This document shows positions 12,258 to 21,219 of a stretch of 64,000 bases of DNA, in pieces. Within the stretch, counting starts at the first letter, position 1; each line of letters starts with the position of its first letter. This DNA comes from Pseudomonas sp. (lineage in GTDB: Bacteria > Pseudomonadota > Gammaproteobacteria > Pseudomonadales > Pseudomonadaceae). The stretch lies in assembly GCF_030684895.1 (NCBI RefSeq), contig NZ_JAUXXP010000038.1, positions 51,986 through 115,985 on the forward strand. The letters run 5' to 3'. A program made the translations under genes and the position numbers. The notes beneath the pieces are model-generated. The model worked only from the letters and a program-made list of their open reading frames with translations, did no database searches and was not told the DNA's origin.

Positions 12258-13744
12258 GCATGCTGCTCCTGCAACAATTGACGAATAACCGCACACAAAT
12301 CACTGGCCGCCAGGCCACTGCCCTGCTGCGCCAGCTGCTCGCCAGCACAGGCATGCAGGTAGACCGCCAACTGAGCCGCCCCCAGCCCAGACAGCCCCTG
12401 GGCCAACAATGCACCGGTCAAACCTGCCAATACATCGCCCAAGCCGGCGCCGGCCATAACCGGATGGCCACGATCACACAGCCACAAGCCGCCATCAGGC
12501 GCAGCTATTAGGCTGCCCGCGCCTTTCAGCACGCACACCGCCTGATAGCGCTGCGCCAAGGCACGTGCCGCTGCTGGCCGATCGGCCTGCACCTCAGCCG
12601 TGCTGATACCCAGCAAACGCGCCGCCTCGCCGGGGTGCGGCGTAAGCACGGAGTCCGCCGGTAACTGGACCTGTGCTTGCGCCAACAGGTTCAGCGCATC
12701 GGCATCCCAGACCTGCACAGCGCGACTGACCGCAGCCGCCGATAACAGACTACGCCCCCAGGCGCCCTGCCCCAGACCTGGGCCAACCACCCAGACACTG
12801 GCATTGGCGCCCAGGGCCAGCAGCTGATTGGCCGAGGCCACGCCAGCGGCCATGACCTCAGGCAAGCGCGCCTGCGCTGCCGGCAGATGCTCACCGCGGG
12901 TCGCCAGGCTGACCAGCCCGGCACCGGCGCGCAGCGCGCTTTGCGCCGCCAGCAGACCAGCCCCGGCAAAACCACGGTCTCCGCCGACCACCAGCACATG
13001 GCCCAACTGGCCCTTGTGCACGTTGCGCGAACGCATCGGTAACTGCGGCAAACAGGCCGGCGTCAGGCGCTGTGCGGTAAAAGCCTGAGCAGCGACCAGG
13101 GCCGCATCGGCCTGCAGATCATCAAACTGCAACTCGCCTAGATAATCCGCCGATTGCCCGGTAAACAGCCCCAGCTTCAGACCGATCAGGGTCACCGTCA
13201 GTTGCGCACGCACGGCAACACCCAGCACCTGCCCCGTATCGGCACAGAGCCCGGACGGAATATCCACCGCCAGCACTGGCAAACCACTGACATTTAACAG
13301 GCGGATGGCCTGGGCATAGGGCTCGCGCACCGCACCCTGTAAGCCCGTGCCGAGCAGGGCATCAAGCACCACGCCGTGCAGCTCGGCGCACTCGCTCCAG
13401 GGTTGCACCGCAACACCAGCAGCAAGCGCATGGTCACGGGCCAAGGCGGCATCGCCCTGCAACTGCGCTGCATCGCCGACCGCCAGCACCTGCACCTGCC
13501 AGCCCGCGCGCAACGCCAGCGCCGCCACCAGGTAACCATCACCCGCATTGTTGCCGCGCCCGGCCAGCACCGTCAGCACACCTGTATCCGGCCAACGACG
13601 GCGCAGGGCACGCCAGATAGCATGCGCGGCGCGGCTCATCAGCTCGAAACCCGGCGTGCCAGCAGCGATCAATAGCGCATCCAGCTCGCGCACCTGGGCG
13701 GCGCTGTATAGCGGCAGAGGAAGATTGTCAGGCGAATGCAGCAT
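12245..13744 (-). CDS. nnrD: bifunctional NAD(P)H-hydrate epimerase / ADP-dependent dehydratase
   Basis: This enzyme repairs hydrated NADH and NADPH. The N-terminal half (YjeF_N type, about residues 15-215, [13 protein letters not shown]) epimerises R-hydrates to S-hydrates. The C-terminal half (carbohydrate-kinase-like, about 225-499, with [10 protein letters not shown] and [11 protein letters not shown]) dehydrates the S form with ADP. The total of 499 residues fits the fused form. The ATG at 13744 has GGAG 7 bases upstream and agrees with the start of similarity. It is the first gene of the leftward block, divergent from queG across ~60 bases. Confidence 0.95.
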   Translation of the reverse strand: MLHSPDNLPLPLYSAAQVRELDALLIAAGTPGFELMSRAAHAIWRALRRRWPDTGVLTVLAGRGNNAGDGYLVAALALRAGWQVQVLAVGDAAQLQGDAALARDHALAAGVAVQPWSECAELHGVVLDALLGTGLQGAVREPYAQAIRLLNVSGLPVLAVDIPSGLCADTGQVLGVAVRAQLTVTLIGLKLGLFTGQSADYLGELQFDDLQADAALVAAQAFTAQRLTPACLPQLPMRSRNVHKGQLGHVLVVGGDRGFAGAGLLAAQSALRAGAGLVSLATRGEHLPAAQARLPEVMAAGVASANQLLALGANASVWVVGPGLGQGAWGRSLLSAAAVSRAVQVWDADALNLLAQAQVQLPADSVLTPHPGEAARLLGISTAEVQADRPAAARALAQRYQAVCVLKGAGSLIAAPDGGLWLCDRGHPVMAGAGLGDVLAGLTGALLAQGLSGLGAAQLAVYLHACAGEQLAQQGSGLAASDLCAVIRQLLQEQHACLN

Positions 13745-13747
13745 GCG

Positions 13748-13776
13748 TTGGCTCCGATGTCTGGCAGAATTATACC
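13748..13776 (+). promoter_or_regulatory. probable sigma-70 promoter for queG
   Basis: TTGGCT (13748-13753) and TATACC (13771-13776) are separated by 17 bases and end 28 bases before the queG start. The spacing and the -10 match are good. The -35 overlaps the leader of the divergent nnrD gene. Confidence 0.5.
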
Positions 13777-13804
13777 CACCTGCGCCCCGGTTACCCGCCC
13801 TCAT

Positions 13805-14866
13805 ATGAACATAGACACCCTTGACCTTGCCGCCCTCGCCCAGTCGATCAAAGACTGGGGCCGCGAGCTGGGCTTTCAACAGGTCGGGATTGCCGGTGTG
13901 CAACTGGGCGAACACGAGGCGCACCTGCAACGCTGGCTGGACGCTGGTTACCAGGGCGAGATGGACTATATGGCCGCCCATGGCAGCAAACGCACCCACC
14001 CCGATGAACTGGTGCCCGGCACTCTACGCGTGGTGTCGCTGCGCATGGACTACCTGCCCGGCGACACGCAGATGGCCCAGCGCCTCGGCCAGCCGGAAAA
14101 AGCCTACGTGTCGCGCTACGCCCTGGGCCGCGATTACCACAAGCTGATCCGCAAGCGCTTGCAGCAGCTGGCCGAACGCATCCAGCAGCAGATCGGCCCG
14201 TTCGGCTACCGCGCCTTTGTCGACAGCGCGCCCGTGCTGGAAAAGGCCATCGCCGAACAGGCTGGGCTCGGCTGGATCGGCAAGAACACCCTGGTGCTTA
14301 ACCGCAAGGCCGGCAGCTACTTCTTTCTCGGCGAGCTGTTTGTCGACCTGCCACTGCCGGTGGACCCACCCCACGCCAGCGAGCATTGCGGGCGCTGCAC
14401 CGCCTGCATGGACATCTGCCCGACCGCCGCCTTTGTCGGCCCCTATGTGCTGGACGCGCGGCGCTGCATTTCCTACCTGACCATCGAGCTCAAGGGCTCA
14501 ATTCCGGAAGAGCTGCGCGCACCGATCGGCAACCGGGTGTTCGGCTGCGACGACTGCCAGATGGTCTGCCCGTGGAACCGCTTTGCCAAACCCACCGAGC
14601 AGAGCGACTTCCAGCCGCGCCACAGCCTGGACAACGCTGAACTGGCCGAGCTGTTCTGCTGGAGCGAAGACGAATTTCTCAGCCGCACCGAGGGCTCACC
14701 GCTGCGCCGCGCCGGCTACGAGCGCTGGCTGCGCAACCTGGCCGTCGGCCTGGGCAACGCCCCCTCCAGCATTCCCGTGCTGGAAGCGCTCAAGGCGCGC
14801 CGCGAGCACCCATCCGAATTAGTACGCGAGCATGTCGAGTGGGCGCTGGCGCGTCATGGCCTGTAA
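13805..14866 (+). CDS. queG: epoxyqueuosine reductase
   Basis: QueG is a cobalamin and iron-sulfur enzyme that reduces epoxyqueuosine in tRNA to queuosine, the last step of the pathway. The 353-residue protein carries two 4Fe-4S motifs, CGRCTACMDICP and CDDCQMVCP. It also has the conserved DSAPVLEK and GWIGKNT segments. The ATG at 13805 starts MNIDTLDL and lacks a clear Shine-Dalgarno sequence. An upstream in-frame ATG would overlap the nnrD start. The gene stands alone on the plus strand and is followed by a large inverted repeat. Confidence 0.95.
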   Translation: MNIDTLDLAALAQSIKDWGRELGFQQVGIAGVQLGEHEAHLQRWLDAGYQGEMDYMAAHGSKRTHPDELVPGTLRVVSLRMDYLPGDTQMAQRLGQPEKAYVSRYALGRDYHKLIRKRLQQLAERIQQQIGPFGYRAFVDSAPVLEKAIAEQAGLGWIGKNTLVLNRKAGSYFFLGELFVDLPLPVDPPHASEHCGRCTACMDICPTAAFVGPYVLDARRCISYLTIELKGSIPEELRAPIGNRVFGCDDCQMVCPWNRFAKPTEQSDFQPRHSLDNAELAELFCWSEDEFLSRTEGSPLRRAGYERWLRNLAVGLGNAPSSIPVLEALKARREHPSELVREHVEWALARHGL

Positions 14867-14890
14867 CGAATGCGGCTGTGCTCGCAGGTC

Positions 14891-14942
14891 GTAGGATGGG
14901 TGATAACCCATCAATTGGCTGATGGGTTATCACCCATCCTAC
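14891..14942. repeat. perfect 23-bp intergenic inverted repeat
   Basis: GTAGGATGGGTGATAACCCATCA (14891-14913) is followed by ATTGGC and then its exact reverse complement (14920-14942). Each arm also contains a smaller hairpin, GATGGGT with ACCCATC. It lies between the convergent queG and orn genes. It resembles intergenic palindromic elements of some pseudomonads; two related elements occur later in the window. Confidence 0.85.
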
Positions 14943-14968
14943 GCATCTTTCTTTTACATAACAGCGTT

Positions 14969-14986
14969 CCCGCGTAGCGGGCTTTT
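14969..14986 (+). terminator. weak intrinsic terminator-like hairpin after queG
   Basis: CCCGC and GCGGG pair across a GTA loop and are followed by CTTTT on the plus strand. The stem is only five base pairs, so termination may depend on the larger inverted repeat just upstream as well. Confidence 0.4.
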
Positions 14987-14993
14987 GCCAGTG

Positions 14994-15536
14994 TCAGACT
15001 TTGAGAAAGTGTTGGCGGTAATGCTTCAGCTCAGCGATGGACTCACGGATATCATCCAGCGCCTGATGCGTACCCTGCTTCTGGAACGACTCCTTGACTT
15101 GCGGCGCCCACAAGCCGGCGAGAATTTTCAGGGTCGAGACATCCAGATAGCGGTAATGGAAGTAGGCCTCCAGGTTCTGCATGTACTTGTAGAGGAAGCG
15201 TCGGTCCTGGCCGATGCTGTTGCCGCAGATCGGTGACTTGCCCTTCGGCACCCACTGCTCCAGAAAGGCAATGGTCATGGCTTCCGCTTCGGCCGGGCCA
15301 ATCTTGCTTTCACGTACGCGCTGGGTCAGACCGCTGCCACCGTGGGTACGAGTGTTCCATTCATCCATGCCGGCGAGCAGCTCATCACTCTGGTGCACGG
15401 CAATCACCGGGCCTTCGGCGAGGATGTTCAGGTCGCTGTCAGTGACGATGGTGGCCATCTCAATGATGACGTCCGTTTCGGGCTCCAGACCGGTCATTTC
15501 TAGGTCGATCCAGATAAGGTTCTGCGGGTTCTGCAT
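14994..15536 (-). CDS. orn: oligoribonuclease
   Basis: Orn degrades short RNA oligomers to mononucleotides and, in Pseudomonas, clears pGpG, the breakdown product of c-di-GMP. The 180-residue product is full length and has the DEDDh exonuclease residues, with D11 and E13 in WIDLEMTG and the C-terminal HxAxxD motif in THQALDD. The start is ATG at 15536. Its link to c-di-GMP turnover is relevant because fimW and fimX, two c-di-GMP effectors, lie nearby in the window. Confidence 0.98.
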   Translation of the reverse strand: MQNPQNLIWIDLEMTGLEPETDVIIEMATIVTDSDLNILAEGPVIAVHQSDELLAGMDEWNTRTHGGSGLTQRVRESKIGPAEAEAMTIAFLEQWVPKGKSPICGNSIGQDRRFLYKYMQNLEAYFHYRYLDVSTLKILAGLWAPQVKESFQKQGTHQALDDIRESIAELKHYRQHFLKV

Positions 15537-15611
15537 GCTGCGCTCCTCGGCTAAGGCCGACAGTTTAACAGGCCGCCGAAAAACTACTGCGTTCGGCCGA
15601 CAGCATTGCGC

Positions 15612-16391
15612 TCAAGCCGCGCCGCGCATGCGCCATAACAGCAGGCGAGACTTGCGCCAGTCGTGCAGTTCGATCTGCTGATCCGCCGTCTGCCCCGGCA
15701 CCTCGAAGGTGTTGCTGATCAACAGACTGCCAGCGGGCATCTGCGCGCAGGCCTTGGCCCACAGCTCCGGCATCGGTGCAGGCGAAAGAAAGCAATACAC
15801 CACATCAAACGCCGACAGGTCGCTGCGCCAGAGGTTTTCATAGCGGATCTGGCAATTGCCCTGGAACAAGGCGCGCAACCAGGCGATGGCAAAGGACAGC
15901 GGCGCGGTCTCCACCCCGACAAACTGCGCCTGCGGATAGTGGCGAGCCAAACTCAGCAGCGTGCCGGCCGGGCCACAGCCCAGATCAATAAAACGGAACT
16001 GCGCAGGCTGCTGGTCAAGCACCGCACGCAGATGCTGACGCGTGCCGGCAGCCGTCAGGTACAGTGGCACCCGCTCGCCAAAGCTGTTCCAGTTGAGCAG
16101 CAACAACAAGACAAAGCCGCCAAGAAACACCCAAGACGGCAGCGGCGCGCCACTGGCCAGCAACAGCGCCGGGACGAACAGCAGATTCAATCCGCACCAC
16201 CAGCGCGACAGCCCCAGGTAACGCGCCAAAATGGCAGCCAGCAAGCCTTGCAACAGGCCGGTGGCCAGCCAGGTCGGCCGCCAGGGCGAGAGCTGAGCGG
16301 CCAGATACAACGCCAAACCGATCAGCAAGGTCGCAGCCAACTGGGCAAACAAGGCGAGCAGCGCCGGATAGTGGCGAACAACGCGCAACAT
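15612..16391 (-). CDS. membrane-anchored class I SAM-dependent methyltransferase, function unknown
   Basis: The first ~105 residues contain four predicted membrane helices (about 8-34, 41-61, 63-82 and 87-104). The remaining ~150 residues are a soluble class I methyltransferase domain with motif I FIDLGCGPAG, an acidic residue after beta-2 in VGVETA, and DVVYCFLSP. The ATG at 16391 has GAGGAA upstream. It lies alone between orn and rsgA, genes that I recall as adjacent in P. aeruginosa, so it is probably an accessory gene here. The substrate is unknown; a membrane lipid or quinone-like substrate is only a guess from the anchor. Confidence 0.75.
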   Translation of the reverse strand: MLRVVRHYPALLALFAQLAATLLIGLALYLAAQLSPWRPTWLATGLLQGLLAAILARYLGLSRWWCGLNLLFVPALLLASGAPLPSWVFLGGFVLLLLLNWNSFGERVPLYLTAAGTRQHLRAVLDQQPAQFRFIDLGCGPAGTLLSLARHYPQAQFVGVETAPLSFAIAWLRALFQGNCQIRYENLWRSDLSAFDVVYCFLSPAPMPELWAKACAQMPAGSLLISNTFEVPGQTADQQIELHDWRKSRLLLWRMRGAA

Positions 16392-16510
16392 GCAAATTCC
16401 TCAACCGTCCGACCGATGATGCGCCGCAGTTTAGCCGCGCCAGCAGCTCAATAGGCAGCCCGTGCTAGACTCGCGACCGTTTATTGCGTAATTCAACTCT
16501 CGGAAGACCC

Positions 16511-17542
16511 ATGGCCAAACGCCAACTCAACCGCCGGCAAAACTGGCGTATCGAAAAAATCCAAGGCGAGCGTGCCGCCCGCGCCGCCAAGCGCGAGTCG
16601 CAGGCTGTACAAATTCTTGAAGGTGGCGACCTCGGCCCGGAACAGACCGGCCTGGTGATTGCTCACTTCGGCGTGCAGATCGAAGTTGAAGCCCTGGATG
16701 GCGAACTTGCCGGCCAGGTATTCCGTTGCCACCTGCGCGCCAACTTGCCGACCATGGTCACCGGTGATCAAGTAGTGTGGCGCGCCGGCAACCAGGGCAT
16801 TGGCGTGATCGTCGCGCAGTTGCCGCGCAGCACCGAACTCTGCCGCCCGGACACCCGCGGCCAGCTCAAGCCAGTAGCGGCCAACGTCGACCTGATCGTG
16901 ATCGTCTTCGCCCCGCTGCCCGAGCCCCACGCCAATCTGATCGACCGCTACCTGGTGGCGGCCGAACACGCCGGTATCCGCCCACTGCTGCTGCTGAACA
17001 AGACCGACCTGCTGGATGAGCAGAACGCCGTGGCCCTTAACCGCATGCTCGGCGTGTACCGCGAGCTGGGTTATCCGCTGCTGGAAGTGTCTGCCCATGG
17101 CGGCGACGGCATGCAGCAGTTGCAACAGCAACTCGATGGCCATGTCAGCGTGTTCGTCGGCCAGTCTGGGGTGGGCAAGTCGTCGCTGGTCAACAGCCTG
17201 TTGCCGGAAGTCGATACCCGCGTCGGCCCGCTTTCCGAGCTGACCGGCAAAGGCACCCACACCACCACCACCGCGCGGCTGTTCCACTTCCCCGGCGGCG
17301 GTGAGCTGATCGACTCCCCGGGGATTCGCGAATTCGGCCTGGTGCACGTCAGCCGTGATGATGTCGAAGCGGGCTTTATCGAGTTTCACGACCTGATCGG
17401 CCAATGCCGCTTCCGCGATTGCAAACACGACCGCGAGCCAGGTTGCGCCTTGCTCAAGGCCCTGGAAGATGGCCGCCTGCATCCGCAGCGCATGGCCAGT
17501 TACCGGCATATCCTGGCCAGCCTGCCAGAAGCCGAGTACTGA
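16511..17542 (+). CDS. rsgA: small-subunit maturation GTPase RsgA
   Basis: RsgA is a circularly permuted GTPase that checks late maturation of the 30S subunit. The 343-residue product has an N-terminal OB fold and then GTPase motifs in permuted order: G4 NKTD, G1 GQSGVGKS, G3 DSPG. A C-terminal zinc site follows (CRFRDCKH...GC). The ATG at 16511 has GGAAGA upstream and gives the typical basic N-terminus [10 protein letters not shown]. It is followed immediately by a terminator hairpin. Confidence 0.97.
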   Translation: MAKRQLNRRQNWRIEKIQGERAARAAKRESQAVQILEGGDLGPEQTGLVIAHFGVQIEVEALDGELAGQVFRCHLRANLPTMVTGDQVVWRAGNQGIGVIVAQLPRSTELCRPDTRGQLKPVAANVDLIVIVFAPLPEPHANLIDRYLVAAEHAGIRPLLLLNKTDLLDEQNAVALNRMLGVYRELGYPLLEVSAHGGDGMQQLQQQLDGHVSVFVGQSGVGKSSLVNSLLPEVDTRVGPLSELTGKGTHTTTTARLFHFPGGGELIDSPGIREFGLVHVSRDDVEAGFIEFHDLIGQCRFRDCKHDREPGCALLKALEDGRLHPQRMASYRHILASLPEAEY

Positions 17543-17563
17543 AAAATCGCCGGAGCGATTTTT
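17542..17563. terminator. intrinsic terminator overlapping the rsgA stop codon
   Basis: AAAAATCGC, a CGGA loop and GCGATTTTT form a 9-bp stem whose T-run serves the plus strand. Its mirrored A-run would serve the minus strand. The first base belongs to the rsgA TGA. Confidence 0.65.
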
Positions 17564-17584
17564 AACATCGCGCCGCGACGGCCC

Positions 17585-17615
17585 GTAGGATGGCCGCCAG
17601 GGATGGCAGACCATC
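17585..17615. repeat. degenerate intergenic palindromic element
   Basis: The segment begins GTAGGATGG and ends ACCATC, with an inner GCC/GGC pairing. Its start matches the inverted repeat at 14891 and resembles the one at 49753. It lies between the two convergent terminators of rsgA and motB. Confidence 0.45.
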
Positions 17616-17618
17616 AAC

Positions 17619-17646
17619 AAAAAAGGCCGCGACATGTCGCGGCCTT
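17619..17646 (-). terminator. strong intrinsic terminator of the motA-motB operon
   Basis: AAGGCCGCGACATGTCGCGGCCTT is a perfect 24-bp palindrome (here split as AAGGCCGCGACA and TGTCGCGGCCTT). On the minus strand it is followed by TTTTTTG. It begins 18 bases after the motB stop codon. Confidence 0.9.
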
Positions 17647-17663
17647 GTGCATTTAGCTGCAGC

Positions 17664-18680
17664 TCACTCAGCGGGCTGATCGAACTGCAGCACACCTTCC
17701 TCGAAGATATTCAAACGCTCGCGCAACTGTCCGCCGGGTAATGGATCGCCTGGCGCAGCGGGCGGTGCGACCGTGGGAGCGGGCGAGGGACTACCCGCAT
17801 CAGCAGGCGGATCTGCCGCATCACTTTGCCCACCCTCGATGGCGCGCTGAGCCTTCTTGGTCAGCACCACAATGTCGATACGCCGGTTGACCGGATTGAG
17901 CGGCTTCTCCCGATCAAACAAGGCCGACGACGCGTAACCCACCACCCGCGCCACCTGCTCGTCGTCATAGCCCCCCGCAATCAGCACGCGCCGCGCCGCA
18001 TTGGCGCGATCAGAAGACAACTCCCAGTTGCCATAGCCACCGCGGCCGACAAAGGGTGCAGCATCGGTATGACCACTGACACTGATCTTGTTTGGCACCG
18101 CCGAGATGGTGTCGGTCATGGCCAGCAGGATGTCCTCGAAGTACGGCTGCAAGCGCGCGCTGCCGGAGGCAAACATCGGTCGGTTCTCGGCATCCATGAT
18201 CTGGATACGCAGGCCGTCCTGGGTGATCTCGAAAAGAATCTGATCCTTGAAATTCTGCAGCTGAGGGTTTTCCTCAACCTTGTTCTGCAATTCCTGCAGC
18301 AGCAATTCCAGGCGCTCACGCTCGACTTCTTCGGCTATCGACTCGGCCTGCAGCTTGTCCACATCCGCCTGCGCATCCTCGGCCGGGCTCTTTTCGTCCT
18401 GCGGTTCCGGGTTCAGGGTGCGATCAGGGGCCGGCGTCGGCGTGCCGCCCAAGTCAATCACATAGGGGCTGGCACTTTCCGAGAATCCCACAGGGTCCTG
18501 AAAGTAGCCGGAAATCAGCTTCTTCTGCTCAGGCGTCGCCACAGACATCAGCCACATCACCATAAAAAACGCCATCATCGCCGTGGCAAAATCGGCAAAG
18601 GCAATCTTCCAGGCGCCACCATGATGGCCGCCGGCAACCTTCTTGACCCGCTTAACGATAATCGGCTGGTTGTTTTCCAT
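17664..18680 (-). CDS. motB: flagellar stator protein MotB
   Basis: MotB forms with MotA the proton-driven stator of the flagellar motor and anchors it to peptidoglycan. The 338-residue product has one membrane helix near residues 25-50 with the proton-binding Asp30 in FADFATAMM, then a helical plug/linker. A C-terminal OmpA-like domain follows (SGHTDAAPF, ELSSDRANAARRV, NRRIDIVV). An extra Pro/Ala-rich tail of ~45 residues ends the protein. It starts 8 bases after motA. Confidence 0.97.
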   Translation of the reverse strand: MENNQPIIVKRVKKVAGGHHGGAWKIAFADFATAMMAFFMVMWLMSVATPEQKKLISGYFQDPVGFSESASPYVIDLGGTPTPAPDRTLNPEPQDEKSPAEDAQADVDKLQAESIAEEVERERLELLLQELQNKVEENPQLQNFKDQILFEITQDGLRIQIMDAENRPMFASGSARLQPYFEDILLAMTDTISAVPNKISVSGHTDAAPFVGRGGYGNWELSSDRANAARRVLIAGGYDDEQVARVVGYASSALFDREKPLNPVNRRIDIVVLTKKAQRAIEGGQSDAADPPADAGSPSPAPTVAPPAAPGDPLPGGQLRERLNIFEEGVLQFDQPAE

Positions 18681-18688
18681 GCTATGCC

Positions 18689-19540
18689 TTAGCCCCCACG
18701 CATAGCCTGTTCAAGCTCGCTGAAACTCGGACGGTGCGCCGGGTAGAGCACCTTGCGGGAAAATTCGACCGCCAGCGACGGTGGCATACCTGAAGCAGAG
18801 GCTACCAACCCGGCTTTGATTGCCTCATAAACGTTCAGCTCTTCCTTGGCGTCATGCTCCAGTGAGCCGGCCAACGGACCGAAGAAACCATAAGACGCCA
18901 GAATCCCAAGGAAGGTACCCACCAGTGCAGTGCCGACCTTCTCGCCAATTTCCGCGTTGTCAGCCTCGGCAAGGATCGACATGGTAATCACGATACCCAG
19001 CACCGCTGCCACGATCCCCATGGCTGGCATACCGTCGGCAATCTTCGCAACAGCATGTGCCGGGTGCTCGAGTTCTTCCTTGAGGCTGGTGATTTCCATA
19101 TCGAACAGGCCCTCAAGCTCGTGCGGGGCCATGTTGCCGGAGGACATGATGCGCAAGTAATCGCAGATGAAGGATGTCATCCGCTGATCCTTGAGAATAC
19201 CGGGATATTTGCTGAATATCGGGCTGGCCGCGGGGTCTTCAACATCGGCCTCAATGGCCATCATGCCTTCGCGGCGGCTCTTGTTGAGAATCTCATAAAG
19301 CAGCTTAAGCACATCCAGATAGTAGTGGTGAGTGAAGCGCGAGCTGAACATGCTCAGCGATTTCTTAAACACCTGCATAAACATGCTGCCAGGGTTGGCC
19401 TGCAGAAATGCGCCCAAGGCAGCCCCACCAATGATCAACACTTCGAAGGGGTGGACCAACGCCATAAACTTACCGCCAGAGAGGATAAACCCCCCTAAAA
19501 CGCTGGCGAGTACAACAATGATACCGATGATTTTTGCCAT
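18689..19540 (-). CDS. motA: flagellar stator protein MotA
   Basis: MotA is the torque-generating stator subunit with four membrane helices. The 283-residue product begins MAKIIGIIVVLASVLGGF. It has a cytoplasmic loop with conserved charged residues (about 70-165) and the MGIVAAVLGIVITM and GTALVGTFLGILASYG helices that line the proton path. Length and order with motB are standard. The ATG at 19540 faces the divergent HDOD gene across 119 bases. Confidence 0.97.
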   Translation of the reverse strand: MAKIIGIIVVLASVLGGFILSGGKFMALVHPFEVLIIGGAALGAFLQANPGSMFMQVFKKSLSMFSSRFTHHYYLDVLKLLYEILNKSRREGMMAIEADVEDPAASPIFSKYPGILKDQRMTSFICDYLRIMSSGNMAPHELEGLFDMEITSLKEELEHPAHAVAKIADGMPAMGIVAAVLGIVITMSILAEADNAEIGEKVGTALVGTFLGILASYGFFGPLAGSLEHDAKEELNVYEAIKAGLVASASGMPPSLAVEFSRKVLYPAHRPSFSELEQAMRGG

Positions 19541-19659
19541 AGAAAGAGACTTGCCAGAGAGGGTAGAAAGGGGCTTTGCAAAACAACCCTTCTATTTATC
19601 GGAAGTTTTGCGCGAGACTATAGCCAGTTAAGGTCAAAAGCCAGCTTGTCTCAACCCGC

Positions 19660-21174
19660 ATGCCAAAGCCCGTCCACTATCCGCGCACCCTGACAGACTG
19701 GCTCAAGCAGCTGGATAGCCAGCTATTGCCCGCCTCCATCGACAGTCAGCAGACGCTGCGCCGCGCCCTGGCAGATAGCAGCCGCTCGATGCGCGAGTTG
19801 GCAGATTTGATGCAGGGCTGCCCGGCGCTGGCGCTCAGTGTCTTGCGTGAAGCCAACCGCAAGAGCAGTGGGCTCAGCGAGCAAACCGAAAGTCTTGAAG
19901 CTGCGATTAGCCGCGTCGGCATTAAACGCACTGAAGACCTGCTCAATACCCTGCCCGCCCTCCCCGAGCAGCAATTGCCTAAAGCGCTGCGGCAAATCCA
20001 GCTGATCAGCCAGCATGCCAGCCAGCAGGCCAATGGTCTGTTTGCCGGCCGTCTGGCACGGCTGTGGCAGGAAGTGCATTGGGGTAGCCTGTTGTTTCTC
20101 GCGCCGATCTGGACCCTGCTCGCCGCCCACCCTGAGCTGTTCGAGGCCTGGGAACAGCGGGTGCTGGTCAAGGGCGAAGCAGCGAGCAAGGTGGAGCAGG
20201 AACTGCTGGGGGTACCGCTGCTGAAGCTGTGCCTGGCCCTGAGCGAGCAGTGGCATTTGCCGGAATGGGTCATTCAGGGCTATCGGTTGCTGGTTAGCGA
20301 CCGCCGCTTACTGGTCAAGGCGCTGCATATCGCCCGCGACAATGAGCATCCACTGCACCAGCAACAGATCCTAGACGCCGACAGCAACCTGCGCCGCTGG
20401 CTGACTCAACCGGCCAACAGCATTCTGTTGGCCAACGGCCTGGCGCTGTCCGCACACTACGCCTGGAACAGCCCGCACAGCCTGCGCTGGCAGCGCCTAA
20501 CCGGCTTATTCCTACAGTTGCCGCTCGATACCGTGCAGCAGTTGCTGCACCAAAACGCCGTCAGCAGCGCCCGACAGATGCCCGGCACCGACCTCTGGCA
20601 CCCGGCCGAAGCGCTGCTCTGGCCGTGGCAGGCACGGCACCTGCAGGCCACAGCCGAACAGCCCAAGCCCGCAGTCGTCAGCGAGTGGCGTCAGCAATGC
20701 GCACAATTGCTCGCCCAGCCCAGCGCGTTTAGCAATGTGCTGCAGCTCACCGCCTGCGCCAATCAGGCAATCCAGGCCTGCGGCATGCAGCGCGTGCTGA
20801 TCCTGCTCGCTGATCGTACCCATACCCGCCTGATGGCCCAGCAGCAGAGCGGCCTGGACAAAGCCACCGCCAGCCTCAGCCTGGACCCGCAGCACAGCCA
20901 GGTGCTACGCCGCCTGCTCAGCGCCCCTGCACAACTCAAACTGAGCCCGGCCAACATTGCGCAGTTTTCCGCCATGCTACCCGGCTCGCTGAAAAGCCTG
21001 TTCCCCAGCGAACACCTGCTGATTCGCTCCATCGCCAGCAACAACCGCGTGGTTATGCTGATCTTCGCCGACCAGGGCGGCCGACCGCTGAGCGATGCCA
21101 GCGTGCAGGGCTTCGGCAAAACCGTGCAATGCATTGAGCGTGCCCTGGCCAGCTTTGCCGGCCGCAGCCGCTAG
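19660..21174 (+). CDS. HDOD domain protein with C-terminal GAF-like region
   Basis: Residues ~20-230 fit the HDOD fold, a degenerate HD domain used as a signalling platform. Visible segments are LLPASIDSQQTLRRAL, MRELADLMQGCPALALSVLREAN and ISRVGIKRTEDLL. No metal-binding HD pair was found. Residues ~340-500 look like a GAF domain (VLILLADRTHTRLMAQ, SNNRVVMLIFADQGG). HDOD/GAF proteins often act in c-di-GMP or stress signalling; this one is homologous by position to PA4955, which I recall as uncharacterised. The ATG at 19660 lacks a clear ribosome site. Confidence 0.8.
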   Translation: MPKPVHYPRTLTDWLKQLDSQLLPASIDSQQTLRRALADSSRSMRELADLMQGCPALALSVLREANRKSSGLSEQTESLEAAISRVGIKRTEDLLNTLPALPEQQLPKALRQIQLISQHASQQANGLFAGRLARLWQEVHWGSLLFLAPIWTLLAAHPELFEAWEQRVLVKGEAASKVEQELLGVPLLKLCLALSEQWHLPEWVIQGYRLLVSDRRLLVKALHIARDNEHPLHQQQILDADSNLRRWLTQPANSILLANGLALSAHYAWNSPHSLRWQRLTGLFLQLPLDTVQQLLHQNAVSSARQMPGTDLWHPAEALLWPWQARHLQATAEQPKPAVVSEWRQQCAQLLAQPSAFSNVLQLTACANQAIQACGMQRVLILLADRTHTRLMAQQQSGLDKATASLSLDPQHSQVLRRLLSAPAQLKLSPANIAQFSAMLPGSLKSLFPSEHLLIRSIASNNRVVMLIFADQGGRPLSDASVQGFGKTVQCIERALASFAGRSR

Positions 21175-21219
21175 GCTTTCCGCTACAATCCGTCCCTTTC
21201 CCGTCAAAAGAGCCCCGGC

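Noticed and set aside
16493..17695. Minus-strand open frame of 400 codons opposite rsgA
   Set aside because: It runs through the rsgA terminator and the motB terminator and mirrors a conserved GTPase gene.
18116..18319. Small frames of 60-80 codons inside motB, mutL, fimX and other genes
   Set aside because: They are Arg/Ser/Cys-rich alternate-frame translations without ribosome sites.
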